A DNA stretch of 64,000 nt, from the NCBI GenBank assembly GCA_948144175.1, contig CANXME010000868.1, positions 1-64,000 of the forward strand, given 5' to 3'. Below are positions 54,396 through 64,000 of this stretch, piece after piece. Under the pieces are notes generated by a model that was given only the letters and a program-made list of their open reading frames with translations, searched no databases and was not told the DNA's origin. The stretch comes from Closterium sp. NIES-65. Lineage: Eukaryota; Streptophyta; Zygnematophyceae; Desmidiales; Closteriaceae. Position 1 is the first letter of the stretch. Each line of letters opens with the position of its first letter. The position numbers and the translations under genes were made by a program.

Positions 54396-55865
54396 GTGTT
54401 ATGAGTTGTATGAAAGAAGAGTGCGCAGAATGCAATATCGCGGAAGTGATTACAACTACTGAGCAAACAACGAGGCCTAGGCATAATATAGCACAGCTAG
54501 CTAAGCCGAGGTCGCGGAGTCGCGCGAAGGTTGGGTGTAGGTTTGGGGTTGGGAAACCCGAAGGCGACGCGGGAGACGTTCGGGAGGCGAGGTTGACGGA
54601 CCGAGCCTGAATTCCGAAAAGTTGGAATTGAACGCGGTAAGAGGTGCCTCAGTAAGGAATTAGCGAAATTCCTTACACTCGTAGATCCTACAGAAACTAA
54701 GACGGTCGGTGAGCATGTGTGTGCCGGGCATTGCAAGTGCAGCACTCGATAAAATTGTGACAGCAGATTCAGCCTCATTCAACGATAATACGGGGCTGGC
54801 GAACTGGCATCTAGAGGGGTAACTGGTCAACGAAAGAATGCTGCTTTGGGCTTCGAAACAAGAGTCGCCCAAAATTCGTACCTTGGTTAAGGCACGTGCT
54901 GGGCTGACGTGAGAACGACACAAGTCTTGCTTGTTTGGCACTTCGGTCCGCGGAAAAAACTCGGCGAACAGTTTCTCCAAAACAGGTGGTAACTATACGA
55001 AACTCATTGGTTGTGTTCTCGAAGCCAATGCATGTGCCAAACTCGATTTGCACTCAATTCGAACTGGATTTGTTCCGAGTGCTGGGTGACGATTTGAAAT
55101 CGCTTTTGACTCCTTCCTACTCCAACAAAGTTCAGCAAGTACCCAGTGTGTGGTGAGTCGTGACGCATATTAACCGTACGTTGTAAGAGAAGGTGAATCA
55201 AATCGTTCCTACGAGTCCAGTACGACTCACGGTGGCGCCGTTTCCTCGTTGCTAGTCGTATATCTTCCGCGCTGTCCTCTCGTCACTAGTATTCTTGGCC
55301 CTCGTCTCCCGCCTCCTTTTCTCGCATAATTTCGAGCCTGTCACGCGCTGCAGATCGATTTATCCCCGCGCCGCTTCTGAGTCACTTCGAAAACCGCGGA
55401 AGCACGACAGTCTGCGAAACCCTAAACAGAGGTAATCCTCCTTATCCCTTCCACCTCCGCGTTTCAAGCCGTGTGCAAGCTTAGGCTCACAGCCCACGAT
55501 CAAAGTGCTCATGGCTCTGTCAACGGGGGCCAACGTGCAACTTCAGTGACATACCGACTCTCCTACGGCTTCTTCACACCGCCAAGAGACTATCAGAGCC
55601 CCTTGACGGTTCCTTGCCCCTCACAGGATTGGTATCTCGGACCCTCCGTGCTGATTTTCCACGCCCAGCACTCAACCAGGCCGACCTACGCTGTGACTGA
55701 CTTACCTGTGTCTGACCTAACATGTGACTGACCTACCATGTTCCTGACCTACCCTGTAGTTGTCCTACCTTATACGGGACTTACTGTGACTAACCTAGCC
55801 TCTACTGACTGGCCCAGCCTTTTAAACCTAGCCCCGACTGACCAAGCCAGCGACGGACCTAGCCT
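54396..55865. other. Probable LTR sequence and unannotated DNA
   Basis: The left part should be the 5' LTR of the gag-bearing element (outer boundary unknown because the 3' LTR is missing). No gene is supported to the right. Repeated GACCTA/GACTGACC-like words from 55680 on lead into the next array. Confidence 0.4.
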
Positions 55866-56175
55866 GACCTGTGAATGCATGATCTAGCCTGTGAGTGAGC
55901 TGACCTGTGAATGCATGACCTAGCCTGTGAGTGAGCTGACCTGTGAATGCATGACCTAGCCTGTGAGTGAGCTGACCTGTGAATGCATGACCTAGCCTGT
56001 GAGTGAGCTGACCTGTGAATGCATGACCTAGCCTGTGAGTGAGCTGACCTGTGAATGCATGACCTGGCCTGTGAGTGAGCTGACCTGTGAATGCATGACC
56101 TAGCCTGTGAGTGAGATGATCTGTGAATGCATGACCTAGACTGTGAATGAGCTGGCCTGTGAGTGCATGACCTAG
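55866..56175. repeat. 36-bp minisatellite, ~8.5 copies
   Basis: The unit GACCTGTGAATGCATGACCT plus AGCCTGTGAGTGAGCT repeats in exact 36-bp steps. As 36 is a multiple of 3, one minus-strand frame reads a 12-residue repeat (SQARSCIHRSAH), which I take as fortuitous. Confidence 0.92.
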
Positions 56176-57375
56176 CCAGTAGTTGTCCTAGCCTCAGATT
56201 GCGATAGCGTATTAGTGACCCGGCCAACAGTTTTCTTGCGTGTGTGATACTTACTCCGCGTGTGCGCGTGTGCCAACAATTCCGTGACTGACCTACTCCT
56301 GACTGGCCTAAACTGTGACCACCAACGAGTGCAGCGCGATGGTCTTAGCTGTCACAATGACTTAGCAGTAGCTAGTTCAGATCCTCCAGGTCACCCCAAA
56401 ACAATCCCAACCACTCTCCTTACCACCTATTACCCCTCCCAGCCACTTCAAGTCTCCCGTTCATAATACTGTGGTGCTCTATGCGTGAGCAATGGCCGAG
56501 TCAAGCCAGCCTCGTTGTTACCCGCGTCAGCTTGCTTTGTATCACTTTGGACCTGGGTTGACTTTGGCTCTATGCGTGAGAAATGGCCAAGCCAAGCATG
56601 ACTCGTTCGTTTCGTTCCAAGTCAAAGTGTGTGCGTGTCCAGCATGTGGCTCAAATGTATTGCCTGAGCTGCAGAGGCTCTCGGCAAGCTGCCAGGCTCG
56701 CCACGAGCCTTGCGACAATCGAGACACCCTATCTGGACCGTTTAGCACTAGAAAAATACAGCAGCCAGAGCAACGCGCAAGCCGAGTGAAGCCAAAGACA
56801 CGTGCGAGAAAATGATGAGCAAATAATCTGATATGGAAGTGTGGTGAGAGAAGCCAAAGACACGTGCAATGTTGGAGGGCTGCGAACTATTGGTTTTAGC
56901 ATGCAATGGGAAAGGGGGAACATCGACTATTCAGTCAGTCGTTTCTGCAACAATAAAAACCTAGGTGACCTACGTCATTTCTTGTGCAGTGGTCAGCGTG
57001 GATGTGATGTGAGAGACTCGATTTTGGCATGGGTTGTGGGCTTCACTTTTTTTGTGACGCCCTTTCCCGCCTCCACATTTTACAGTCCCACCTCCTCGCT
57101 TCCCCTTCCCGCCTCCCAATACACTTTTCAAAAATCCCCTTTTGTCCTTGCCGAAGCCCCACTTCCCTACCCGCCTCCCCATTTCAACGTCCCGACCCCC
57201 TTCCCCACTCTCCTTGCCTTCCCATCTCCGCGCTTGTCTTCCCCTCTCCCCTCCCTTCTTTCCCATCTCCTTGCCTGCCTTACCCTCTCCAAAAGCAATC
57301 AGCAACTTTCATTCATGCCCCTGTTTCTCAATCCGTTTCTTCTTTTCCTGTGTGTATTTTGTCAAAATTGTCCAC
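56176..57375. other. Intergenic with a small duplication and a pyrimidine tract
   Basis: A segment with CTCTATGCGTGAG-x-AATGGCC occurs twice about 95 bp apart (near 56476 and 56570), as does AGAAGCCAAAGACACGTGC (near 56790 and 56850). A C/T-rich tract at 57060-57290 could be the polypyrimidine region before the coding segment at 57376. Confidence 0.5.
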
Positions 57376-58911
57376 ATGAGCAGAATAATGGAGCAGCGGA
57401 ATGCAAACCAGCAACGCGCGGAGACAATCGTTAAGGAGGACCCTTTGGCTCTGGAGATCTCCTACCTGGGCACCAGGGCCAAATATCTAGAAGGCTGGTT
57501 TTCCTACATGCGCTTGTCGGACGTGAAAGAGTTGGTCGCCCTTCTGATTGTTGCGCATGCCTCTGGACCAAGGCAGATTCCCCTTGGAGTGGGAGGAGTG
57601 GCCTCGGGGCGAGGACACTGTTGTGAAGCTTCCTGACGACCCCAGTGCGAGATTCTTCCGCCTTGGAATTGTGGAGGAAGCAAGGGGAACAGCAGGGGAG
57701 CGTGGGGCAGGAAAGAAGGGCGGACAAAGGTCATCTGTGACTGTGAGGGGGCAAGGAGGAGACAAAGGGAGGGGCAAGCGGGGGGAAAGGAGCAGTGGGC
57801 GTGGGGAAGAAGTTAGAGTTGAAGGATTGAGGACGAGTGACGATGAGGGGCTGCTACGCAAGCTGCTCACATCGCTGCTGCCGCTAGTGCAGAGGAAATT
57901 CCCCATCGTTCGCTGCACTGCCGATGCCGAATTTCTGGTGGAGTTTGCCGGGTTTCTGGTCAGGCCACCTGCCTGTGCGCAGTGCAATGAGTGCCTTGGG
58001 GTCTACAGCCGTCCCATCCCCTTCCTCATGCTCATCACTAACTATGCCTACCGACCTGTCACCACCCTTTTCAACCGCTTTGTATCCATCTTCTCTCCCC
58101 TCCCTCCCGAATTCGAATGACTCGCTGCTTGTATGGGTGTGCCTCTCGCTGCCAATGCGCCTGGCTATCTAAGATCGCCTGCGGTGCAGGCTCGAACGGA
58201 ACAGCTTCCTGTTCTCTTCCTGCTGACTGTGGCTCTAAACTGGGCTGCCCCCGTCCTCGGAATCACGGACCTGAAGTTCCTACACAGGCTGCGAGACGGA
58301 AAGGAAGATGATGGGAGGGTGTGGGAAGAGGTGCAAATGTGGTGCCTAGCGGTGGAGCTTGCATGGCAGGGCGGCATGAAGCTGGAGGCTGAGGTATGAG
58401 AGACAGGTGCAAGGGCAGCAAGGGGCGAACCAGTTGGGATGGAAAGGAGGGAGAGGTGTTTGCGAGTGCTAAGGGGCATGAGTTGTGGAGAAGGGCTGCC
58501 ATACCCAGGTTCTGTGAAGACATGCAGGATGATTATGGGCCTTCCGATGGTGCCAGTGGGAGCAGCAGCCGCAGCGACAGCTCTGGGAGAAACAGGAGAA
58601 ACCAAGGGAGAATAGAAGATGATGGGACGGGCAAGGAGGGGGAGGAGGCGGCTTATTTGAAAGCGTGGCCCGGGGGAGTGAATTTGGTGGCTTGTCTGCG
58701 AGAGATGCTGCTGGGGGAGCCGTGCTACTGCCCTGTCTCCCCTGCTGCCCCTTCCACCTCTGCTGCCCCTACCACCCCTGCTGCCCCTTCCACCCCTGCT
58801 TCCTCGTCCACCCCCTGCTGCCCCACCGATCAGTGTTGTGCCAAACCATGCCAAACCTGCACCCGCTTTGGGTACAGAATACACTGGTACTGCTGTTGGT
58901 GGGGAGCGTAA
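57376..58911 (+). pseudogene. Unrecognised multi-segment coding region
   Basis: From ATG 57376 (MSRIMEQRNANQQRAETIV) the frame reads ALEISYLGTRAKYLEGWFSY and VKELVALLIVAHASG. One extra C near 57585 shifts it to LEWEEWPRGEDTVVKLP, an Arg/Gly-rich linker, then LLPLVQRKFPIVRC, CAQCNECLGVYSRPIPF and ITNYAYRPVTTLFNRFVSIF. A stop at 58118 follows, then a hydrophobic stretch PVLFLLTVALNWAAPVLG to a possible GTATGA donor near 58395, and a last open segment to 58911. Composition and hydrophobic patterning look like real coding sequence, possibly membrane-associated. I do not recognise the family. The frame breaks suggest decay or base errors. Confidence 0.4.
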
Positions 58912-58929
58912 GGTCGCAAGTGGAGGCGA

Positions 58930-59356
58930 ACTGAATGCTATCGAGGGTGAGGGACTCCAGTGGAGGACAGAACACTTCTACAGGCGTCGCGGGTGTTCTC
59001 CCCTTTAAGGGTGTGCCACACAGCTGCTCGTCTTTCCCAGAGCCTCCTTCAATCTCAGGCTCTACCAGCTGCTGTGATTCCCTTCCCGCTAGTCCCGCGT
59101 CCTCTAACGAGCCTGCTCCAGCTGTAGCTACCCCAGCTCCTACTGCCGCCCCTTCTGCCGCTGCCCCAGCTTCTGCTGCTGTGGTCACTGCTCGAGGCAC
59201 TGCTGTTGCTCCAGGCAGCGCCGCTGCCCCATTCAGTGATAGAGGAGCGCCAGGTGGAGCCCCACGAGCGACAGCCTCCATGCGAGCCACCAGCTGCTGC
59301 GTGAGCGCCTGCAGCAGCCCCCGCGCCTCTCTCCGCGACACCGCCACAAACTCTGA
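58930..59356 (-). CDS. Candidate minus-strand exon, Ala/Gly-rich
   Basis: After an acceptor-like TCTCAG (about 59357) the minus strand reads FVAVSRREARGLLQALTQQL and VARMEAVARG, then an Ala/Gly/Pro-rich stretch and an acidic tail. The first helix looks like protein. The rest is low-complexity. It would place the arrays at 59.3-62 kb in an upstream intron. No family assigned. Confidence 0.3.
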
Positions 59357-59359
59357 GAC

Positions 59360-60290
59360 CGATGGCTGACTGACTGACCCATGGCTGACTGACTGACCCA
59401 TGACAGACTTACCAATGGCTGACTGACTGACCCGTGGCTGACTGACTGACCCATGACAGACTTACCAATGGCTGACTGGCTGACCCATGGCTGACTGACT
59501 GATCCATGACTGACTGACCGATGGCTGACGACTGACTGACCCATGGTTGACTGACTGACTTATGACTAACTGACTGACCTGTGGCTGAATGACTGACCCA
59601 TGGCTGACTGACTGATCCATGACTGACGGATCTATGGCTGACTGACTGACCCATGACTTACCAATGGCTGACTGACTGACCCATGGCTGATTGACTGACC
59701 GATGGCTGACATACTGACCCATGTCTGGCTGATTTTCTGGCTGACTGACTGACCGAATGCTGACTGACTGACCTATGGCTGACGCTGACTGACTGACCCA
59801 TAGCTGACTGACTGAACCATGGCTGACTGACTGACCCATGGCTGACGCTGATTGACTAACCAGTGGTTGATTGAATGAACCATGGCTGATTGACTAACTT
59901 ATGACTGACTGATCTATGGCTGACTGTTTGACCCATGGCTGACTGACTGAACCATGGCTGCTGATTGACTGACACATGACAAACCGACCGATGCCTCACG
60001 GATTGACCCATGACTGCCTGACCCATGGCTGACTGACTGACCCATGGCTGATTGAATGATCGATGCCTGGCTGATTGACCTATGGCTGACTGACTGACTC
60101 ATGGCTGACTGACTGACCCATATATGATTGACTGACGCATGTCTGACTGACTGAACCCATGGCCACCTGACTATGGCTGACTCCTGACTGACCCATGACT
60201 TATCAATGGCTGACTGACTGACTGACTGACTTATGGCTGATTGACTGACTCATTGCTGATTGACTGACCCATGGCTGACTAACTGACCGA
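59360..60290. repeat. 19-bp GACT-based array, left arm
   Basis: Degenerate units GACTGACTGACCCATGGCT run for ~930 bp. Their reverse complement forms the array at 61550-62000. Confidence 0.9.
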
Positions 60291-60560
60291 ATGTCCGCCA
60301 TGATCCTTATAAAAAACAAAAGGCCAGGCTGCTGCATTGATGGTCGAATTCACAAGCCAGCTGCGCTGAAAACGTACTTGACAAGCCAAGTTGATGAAAC
60401 AGCCCCCTTGCAGCAGCCAGCCGCAGAAAAAAGGTTCTGGTCAGCCAGCCCGCCCTGCCAGCCAGCCACCTTGCAGCAGTCAGCCACAGACGAATGGTTG
60501 TGGTCAGGTTGGGAGAGTCATACAGTGAGATGGGTGGGTAGGTACGGTTTCAGCAAGTGG
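60291..60560. other. Spacer between arrays
   Basis: Unique sequence containing CCAGCCAGCC-like repeats (60400-60490). No gene. Confidence 0.6.
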
Positions 60561-60561
60561 G

Positions 60562-61335
60562 GTGAGAGCACAGGCATGGCTTCAACAAGGGTAGCTCACG
60601 GCAAGAAGGGGTGAGAGCACAGGCATGGCTTCAACAAGGGCAGCTCACGGCAAGAAGGGGTGAGAGCACAGGCATGGCTTCAACAAGGGCAGCTCACGGC
60701 AAGAAGGGGTGAGAGCACGGGCATGGCTTCAACAAGGGCAGCTCACGGCAAGAAGGGGTGAGAGCACAGGCATGGCTTCAACAAGGTCAGCTCACGGCAA
60801 GAAGGGGTGAGAGCACAGGCATGGCTTCAACAAGGGCAGCTCACGGCAAGAAGGGTGAGAGCACGGGCATGGCTTCAACAAGGGCAGCTCACGGCAAGAA
60901 GGGGTGAGAGCACAGGCATGGCTTCAACAAGGTCAGCTCACGGCAAGAAGGGGTGAGAGCACAGGCATGGCTTCAACAAGGGCAGCTCACGGCAAGAAGG
61001 GGTGAGAGCACAGGCATGGCTTCAACAAGGGCAGCTCACGGCAAGAAGGGGTGAGAGCACAGGCATGGCTTAAACAAGGGCAGCTCACGGCAAGAAGGGG
61101 TGAGAGCACAGGCATGGCTTAGACAAGGGCAGCTCACGGCAAGAAGGGGTGAGAGCACAGGCATGGCTTCAACAAGGGCAGCTCACGGCAAGAAGGGGTG
61201 AGAGCACAGGCATGGCTTCAACAAGGGCAGCTCACGGCAAGAAGGGGTGAGAGCACAGGCATGGCTTCAACAAGGGCAGCTCACGGCAAGAAGGGGTGAG
61301 AGCACAGGCATGGCTTCAACAAGGGCAGCTCACGG
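60562..61335. repeat. 49-bp minisatellite, ~16 copies
   Basis: Units GTGAGAGCACAGGCATGGCT then TCAACAAGGGCAGCTCACGG start at 60562, 60611, 60660 and on. Copies are nearly identical, implying recent amplification. It forms the loop between the inverted 19-bp arrays. Confidence 0.95.
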
Positions 61336-61549
61336 ACGTGTTTTAAGCCCTCCTTCAAGGCGTCTTTCAGTATGCAAGGCCGAGCAGGCGGTTCAGCTTG
61401 ATGGCTCTTCTCGTCAAGTGGGGTTTAAGCGCAGCCACTCCTTCCAGCATCGGGCTTCGTCTCAGAGTGGATAAGTCCGGCGTTTTGTTTTGGACAGGAT
61501 CCTGTCAACAAGGCGGTTGCAGTCATCAGGTTGTGGTCAGTCATCCCAT

Positions 61550-62000
61550 GGGGTCGGTCGGTCAGCCATGGGTCAATCAGCCTTGGGTCAGTCAATCAGC
61601 CATGGGTCAGTCAATCAGCCATGGGTCAGTCAATCAGCCATGGGTCAGTCAATCAGCCATGGGTCAGTCAATCAGCCATGGGTCAGTCAATCAGCCTGGG
61701 TCAGTCAATCAGCCTTGGGTCAGTCAATTAGCCTTGGGTCAGTCAATCAGCCATGGGTCAGTCAATCAGCCAGGGGCAGTCAGTCAGCCACAGGTCGGTC
61801 AGTCAGCAATGGGTCAGTGAGTCAACCATGGGTCAGTCAGTCAGTCACGGTTCAGTCAGTTAGCGATGGGTCAGTCAATCAGCCATGGGTCAGTCAGTCA
61901 GCCATGGGTCAGTCAGTCAGCCATGGGTCAGTCAGTTAGCCATGGGTCAGTCAGTTTTGCCATGGGTTGGTCAGTCAGCCATGGGTGGATGAGTCAGCCA
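61550..62000. repeat. 19-bp GACT-based array, right arm (inverted)
   Basis: Units ATGGGTCAGTCAATCAGCC and variants are the reverse complement of the 59.36-60.29 kb array. Regular copies occur at 61600-61690. Confidence 0.92.
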
Positions 62001-62643
62001 TGGGGTTCATGAAGTATCTGCTCAGCGCACTGCTCATCATCGTCTTAACAAGTCATATCACACTTCCCAACCCCGATTCATCCCTCCCATACGGCTCTTG
62101 CCCTACAGCATCTGACATATCATTGCAAATGATAGCGCCATGAAGGGATCAAATCAAACCCTTTCTTGCCCACGTGTTACAGATGATAACCCACTGAAAA
62201 GAAGTGGATACTGCCTGGAGGGAGGATGTGATGCTTTGCATGTTAGATATGTGGGATGGAGAAAGAGTTGCTATATCATGTAGTGTAGTTCATTACGAGT
62301 AGAACGCTTGTTGCTGCCACAAAAATGGCTTATGATTTCCATTTAAAAAACCCATATTCGTTATGAATAGAGCTATTCTAGTGGCAAATATTATGTATGC
62401 AACATTCAAAATATGTTATAAGCACAAAATATGTACCCATGCACAAGCCAAGCTGTAGCTCCCACTTTTTATGTACGAAGGCCAATTTTCTCGTTCCATT
62501 TACCTGATCACCAAATATTCTACCAGCATCCATTCCATTTATCTGTTCAACAGGCCATATTTCCCCATATACCGTATGTTTTGGTATGGCACAAACCAGA
62601 AGCTCTGGGTAATCTAGCAAGGTGCACGTGAAGACAAACTTGA
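62001..62643. other. Intergenic, downstream of the kinase gene
   Basis: AT-rich from about 62270. No gene supported. It should hold the 3' untranslated region of the minus-strand kinase. Confidence 0.6.
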
Positions 62644-63815
62644 TTATGTGGAAAAGCCACTTGGCATGACCCCTCGCTCTGCACGGGCCATTTCAGCAGT
62701 GAAGCTGGAGGAGCCAATGGAACTCCCAAGCTCCGTGTCCATGCGAGATTTGGCCTCGCCCACATGGCTCTCATGTGCTCCAGAAGCTTCCTGATTCAAC
62801 TTCACCAGCTCCCCCAGCACTTGATTCATGGAGGGGCGGGAGGCCGCAGGCATGGTGGTGCAGGAGAGGGCAAGGCGAGCCCAGCGCAGCACCAAGTCAT
62901 CTGGTGCGTCCAAGTAGGGGTCCTTGAAGACTGTAACGGCATCTGACTCCACGAATGGTGTGATCTGTTGGGTTGAGCCATGTGGACATATGCGTGATTG
63001 TTCAGTGAACTACATACTTATGAGTGCAGTTTTTTGCATAAAATATTCAGACAGTAAGTCTGTAGCAAGCATCTGTGCTCACCCCATTGCTTCAGACTGA
63101 TCTGGCTGGTCTCGCTCATATGCACGGCCTTGCGTGCCGAGATGACCACCAGCATCACCACACCAAAGCTGTTAAGACCAATCAGAAAGAGGGACAGGAG
63201 AATGGAGATTAATGTAAGACATTTCAGAGGAGCATTTCTATGCCCTACCCACATCACAAATGGAAGAAAAATACATTTCTATGCTCACACCTGCTGCTGG
63301 AGTGTTCCAATCACTCAAGTGGTAGCCACAGTTGGTTTCTTACTCAACTCGAAAGAAATATCTTCACCCGCTCACCTGTACACATCTGCTGCTGAAGTGG
63401 CCTTGTGGGGACTTGTAATAGGCAGGGTCCACATAGCCCGGAGTCCCCATTACTCGAGTTGGCAGCCACAGACGTGCCCATAGCGGTGCCTCCAGTGAGC
63501 TTTACCAAACCAAAGTCTGCAATCTTGGCCTGAACAACAGTTTGTACGCAAAATTAAGATAGTCAATTGCACAAGTGCTTTCAATATGTCAAGACATGCT
63601 AGTAAAAGAAAAAACAAAATGTTAGGTTGGTGACTTGTCAAACAAAATGCAAGGAGAAAACATAGTTAGACGTACATGCATTTTTGCATCAAGCAGAATG
63701 TTGGCTGGCTTGATGTCGCGATGCACAATGCCGAAGTCATGAAGATATTGCAACCCCTTGGCCACTCCAATCAGAACATCCAGTCGTTGCAACAGAGAGA
63801 GATGACTTGGAGCTC
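62644..63815 (-). pseudogene. Receptor-like Ser/Thr kinase, kinase-domain exons, frame-disrupted
   Basis: Minus-strand exons: 63815-63676 (LIGVAKGLQYLHDFG, catalytic HRDIKPAN), 63529-63376 (AKIADFGLVKLTGG with DFG, then MGTPGYVDPAYYKSPQ), 63168-63083 (SFGVVMLVVISARKAV), and 62964 leftward (DPYLDAPDDL, then SRPSMNQVLGELVKL). These are kinase subdomains VIb-XI of the plant RLK/Pelle family. The receptor and ATP-binding parts lie beyond the right edge. Three single extra bases break the frame: before the GTPGYVDPAYY motif (CCAACTCG), between YYKSPQ and DVYS (AAGGCC), and at the 3' end of the SFGVV exon (TGGGGTGAG). All three are in runs of two to four identical bases. So it is either a young pseudogene or an intact gene with sequence errors. 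Splice sites are otherwise canonical. Confidence 0.75.
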
Positions 63816-64000
63816 CTAGGAAGGGGTAATGGAAGAATTGGTTCCAATGGGAATGCTATTGAATTGCTTGTCCCTAAGGAATGGACATTGTGATCTGAAG
63901 AAAGGGTTTGGAAGGCATGATACAAGGTATGCGGCACGGCAAGTGCAGGGCACATGGGCCACTCACGTCACACTCAGAAACTACTCCAAGATAATGGCTA
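63816..64000 (-). other. Intron of the kinase gene at the window edge
   Basis: Sequence upstream of the first visible kinase exon ends in a TTCCTAG acceptor (about 63816). No exon recognised before the edge. Confidence 0.5.

Noticed and set aside
60562-61335. CRISPR-like regular array
   Set aside because: The whole 49-bp unit repeats with no unique spacers; no cas genes; eukaryotic context.
59233-61939. Repetitive open frames of the MGQSVSHGSVSQP type on both strands
   Set aside because: They mirror the 19-bp arrays (57 bp equals 19 codons) and change frame at each irregular unit; no start context or splice support.

Overview
The window looks like repeat-dense nuclear DNA from the green plant lineage, most likely a streptophyte alga or bryophyte-grade plant, though I cannot name the species. 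Four things point there. Genes are split by short GT-AG introns. A Mutator-like element pairs a MURA transposase with a ULP1 protease. Small LTR elements use the plant-type primer site TGGTATCAGAGC. A receptor-like kinase lies at the right edge. I see no prokaryotic operons, rRNA genes, functional tRNA genes or CRISPR arrays.

Layout. 0-5.2 kb: purine/pyrimidine-rich DNA with remnants, on the minus strand, of an IND1/NBP35-type P-loop ATPase gene with internally duplicated exons. 5.74-15.05 kb: a complete 9.31-kb Mutator-like element (180-bp terminal inverted repeats, perfect 9-bp target duplication) carrying a five-exon ULP1 protease, a downstream coiled-coil and AP2-like region, and a damaged convergent MURA transposase. 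15.66-25.25 kb: an unrecognised five-exon minus-strand gene. Its third intron is filled by about 72 copies of an 83-bp G-rich minisatellite, and its second exon is interrupted by a 347-bp TRIM retrotransposon. 25-33 kb: mostly intergenic, with a GTCGAC-rich block, a ~1.9-kb CT-rich satellite and TG-rich tracts. 33.67-40.64 kb: a Plavaka-like (CACTA-related) transposase gene of about ten exons whose introns hold TG-rich minisatellites. 41-48 kb: two perfect palindromes, a signal-peptide-like first exon, a 1.3-kb non-autonomous LTR element, a short-LTR remnant and pyrimidine minisatellites. 48.5-53.1 kb: a second unrecognised minus-strand gene with another 83-bp minisatellite in an intron. 53.1-56.2 kb: LTR and gag remnants and minisatellites. 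57.4-59.4 kb: hypothetical coding segments. 59.3-62.0 kb: three tandem arrays, the outer two inverted relative to each other. 62.6-63.8 kb: the kinase-domain exons of a receptor-like kinase.

Two themes recur. Minisatellites have expanded inside introns while the flanking exons stay recognisable. Many otherwise clear coding stretches are broken by single extra bases, often in short homopolymers, which means either real decay or assembly error. Host genes are few and mostly broken, and mobile elements supply most of the coding sequence.
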